8,273 nucleotides of DNA from contig JAGSPQ010000125.1 in NCBI GenBank assembly GCA_018262385.1, positions 1 to 8,273 of the forward strand. The letters are read 5' to 3'. The DNA is from Myxococcaceae bacterium. GTDB taxonomy: Bacteria; Myxococcota; Myxococcia; Myxococcales; Myxococcaceae. The notes under the pieces are model-generated. The model had not been told where the DNA came from, made no database searches, and saw only the letters and a list, made by a program, of their open reading frames with translations. Made by a program: the position numbers and the translations under genes. The first letter of the stretch is position 1; each line of letters begins with the position of its first letter. Below, one piece after another: positions 6,802-8,273 of this stretch.

Positions 6802-8273
6802 TCAGCCTTCGGCGCCCAGCAACCCCATCATCACCAGCAGCGCGACCACCAACACCACCATCGCTTCCCCGACGATGAAGCCGGACGCCAGCGGGGTGTT
6901 GAACGACTCCTCGTGCTTCGGAGCCGTCTTGCTCCACACCAACTGGATGTACGCGCCGACCACCATCGGCACGACGTACATCGCGGGGATCAGCATCCCC
7001 AGCGCCATCCCGGTCGGCGAGGGAAGGTGGTGCTTGAAGCGGGTGGTCTCGCCGAGGGTGATCAGCACCGCCAGCACCGAGGCGATCAGCAGCGCCCAGC
7101 CGGAGTACTTCGGCAGCTTCTCGATTCCGCCCATCAGCAGCTCGGCGAAGCCCGCCCACTTGACGCTGATCGGGCTGGCCAGGCCGGTGCCCTGGGAAGC
7201 CGGGTTGGCGATCCCGTAACGATCCGGCCCCATGCCGTACATGCTGCGCAGCAGCGGGTAGACGATCGCGATCGCTCCCGCGCCGACCGGGGTGGCGATC
7301 AGCTGCATCACCGTCAGCGAGCGGTTGTTGCTGCCGATGATCTTCCCGGCCTTGTAGTCCTGCATCAGGTGCTCGCCCGCGCCGGCCACCGTGCCGGACA
7401 TCCCGGACGCGACCATGTTCACCCCGATGCTGCCGGGAGAGATCAGCGCGAACATCGCCTGCACCATGTTCGCCATCGCCGAGATCGGCGCCCAGTTGGT
7501 CTCGCCGAGCACCCGGATGCCGACCAGCATCAGCACCACCGAGATCAGGATCGCCAGCGCGCTCTCCCACGGGGCGACGCCGAGCGAGAAGTACTGCACC
7601 ACGATCAGGGTGACGCTCAGCACCGCGACGCCGATCCCGACCCACTTGAGCGGAAAGTCGGTGCCCGAGGTCATCGAGCCCTTGCGCATGTCGGCGAAGG
7701 TCTTCACCACCGCCTTCCACTTCAGCGCCAGCCCGGTGAGGCCGCCGACCACCAGCAGGCCGGTCGCCGGCCACATCACCCACAGCAGCACCGGCTTGTA
7801 CTTCGCCTCGGCCACCCAGCCGTTCTCGACGAGGATGCTGGGCAGGATCACGTAGGCAGTGGAGTTCTCGGCGAAGGTGAACAGCTGCGCCGTCTTCATC
7901 GCGCTGGGGTGAAGCTCGGGGTTGGCGAGGGTCTCTTTCGGCAGCCCGCGGGCGAGCCGCTCGACCAGCTGCGGCATCCCCTGGGTGAGCCAGGCGACCA
8001 CCGCCGAAGCCGCGGCGCCCCAGGTGAGGTAGCGCACCTGCTTCTTCGCGTCAGCGCTGCCCGAGTCGAGGATCACCAGCGACTCACCGGCGGCGGTGCC
8101 GTCGGCGAAGGTCAGCTTCTCTTCGTCGATGAAGTGCTTGCGCAGGGGGACGGCGAGCAGCACGCCGAGCATCCCGGAGATCGAGATCCAGATGAAGATT
8201 TGAAACGCCGACAGGTGCATCTGAAAGCCGAGCTCGGGCTTGGCGTTGAGGAGGTCGAAGGCGCCGAGCACCA
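6802..8273 (-). CDS. OPT-family oligopeptide transporter, C-terminal part (5' end beyond window)
   Basis: An integral inner-membrane transporter of the OPT family, prokaryotic branch, which moves oligopeptides or metal chelates, probably with protons. At least 489 residues are visible. Numbering from the first visible GTG (8271-8269), about ten hydrophobic spans are seen, for example around 22-42, 81-100, 158-182, 209-231, 237-256, 320-340, 391-407, 420-446 and 462-486. Family hallmarks include ELGFQMHLSAFQIFIWIS (13-30), EEKLTFADGTAAGESL (50-65), a GETNWAPIS loop (256-264), GMSGTVAGAGEHLMQDYKAG (290-309) and the SNNRS segment (314-318). OPT proteins are usually 600-700 residues and these motifs are not at the extreme N-terminus, so the true start lies beyond the right edge and the GTG at 8271 is probably internal. 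It leads directly into hutF and is probably its operon partner. Substrate is not readable; the hut context makes peptide uptake likely. Confidence 0.93.
   Translation of the reverse strand, partial: VLGAFDLLNAKPELGFQMHLSAFQIFIWISISGMLGVLLAVPLRKHFIDEEKLTFADGTAAGESLVILDSGSADAKKQVRYLTWGAAASAVVAWLTQGMPQLVERLARGLPKETLANPELHPSAMKTAQLFTFAENSTAYVILPSILVENGWVAEAKYKPVLLWVMWPATGLLVVGGLTGLALKWKAVVKTFADMRKGSMTSGTDFPLKWVGIGVAVLSVTLIVVQYFSLGVAPWESALAILISVVLMLVGIRVLGETNWAPISAMANMVQAMFALISPGSIGVNMVASGMSGTVAGAGEHLMQDYKAGKIIGSNNRSLTVMQLIATPVGAGAIAIVYPLLRSMYGMGPDRYGIANPASQGTGLASPISVKWAGFAELLMGGIEKLPKYSGWALLIASVLAVLITLGETTRFKHHLPSPTGMALGMLIPAMYVVPMVVGAYIQLVWSKTAPKHEESFNTPLASGFIVGEAMVVLVVALLVMMGLLGAEG

Noticed and set aside
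6799..6804. Selenocysteine readthrough joining the OPT transporter to HutF
   Set aside because: Both flanking proteins end or begin at normal family boundaries and no recognisable SECIS is present, so an ordinary stop is far more likely. Kept only as a low-interest note.
5795..7783. Minus-strand open frame of 662 codons over hutF and the OPT gene
   Set aside because: It is a frame-shifted shadow, rich in Arg/Gly/Ala. The correct frames encode diagnostic HutF and OPT motifs.

Overview
This is an 8.3 kb, very GC-rich, tightly packed bacterial window with seven protein genes and almost no intergenic DNA. The likely source is a myxobacterium or close relative (Myxococcota). That is an inference from three things: strong G/C preference at third codon positions; a large cysteine-rich lipoprotein with an Asp/Gly-rich linker, a style common in myxobacteria; and a lysine/proline/alanine-rich, histone-like tail on an otherwise ordinary enzyme. 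No rRNA, tRNA, CRISPR array, insertion sequence or prophage gene was seen.

Left block (1-3361, minus strand, read right to left): a 679-residue cysteine-rich lipoprotein, then a phosphoribosyltransferase of the COG2236 type starting 5 bp later, then selB, the selenocysteine-specific elongation factor, whose GTG start overlaps the phosphoribosyltransferase stop by 4 bp. selB runs off the left edge after 239 codons. This looks like one transcription unit.

Middle (3362-4295): a 97-bp divergent gap separates the lipoprotein from a plus-strand gene for a secreted, probably outer-membrane beta-barrel protein of 278 residues. That gene converges on the right block with only 8 bp between the two stop codons.

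Right block (4304-8273, minus strand): an OPT-family oligopeptide transporter whose N-terminus lies beyond the right edge, then hutF (formimidoylglutamate deiminase) 12 bp later, then an argE-type M20 deacylase overlapping hutF by 4 bp (ATGA). The layout suggests one operon. It fits peptide or amino-acid uptake followed by histidine breakdown: HutF makes N-formylglutamate, and the coupled M20 enzyme may act on an N-acyl amino acid, either acetylornithine or, speculatively, formylglutamate itself.

Nothing here is a clear-cut new system. The best leads are the hutF/argE coupling, the lysine-tailed phosphoribosyltransferase coupled to selB, and the modular cysteine-rich lipoprotein divergent from a putative outer-membrane barrel.
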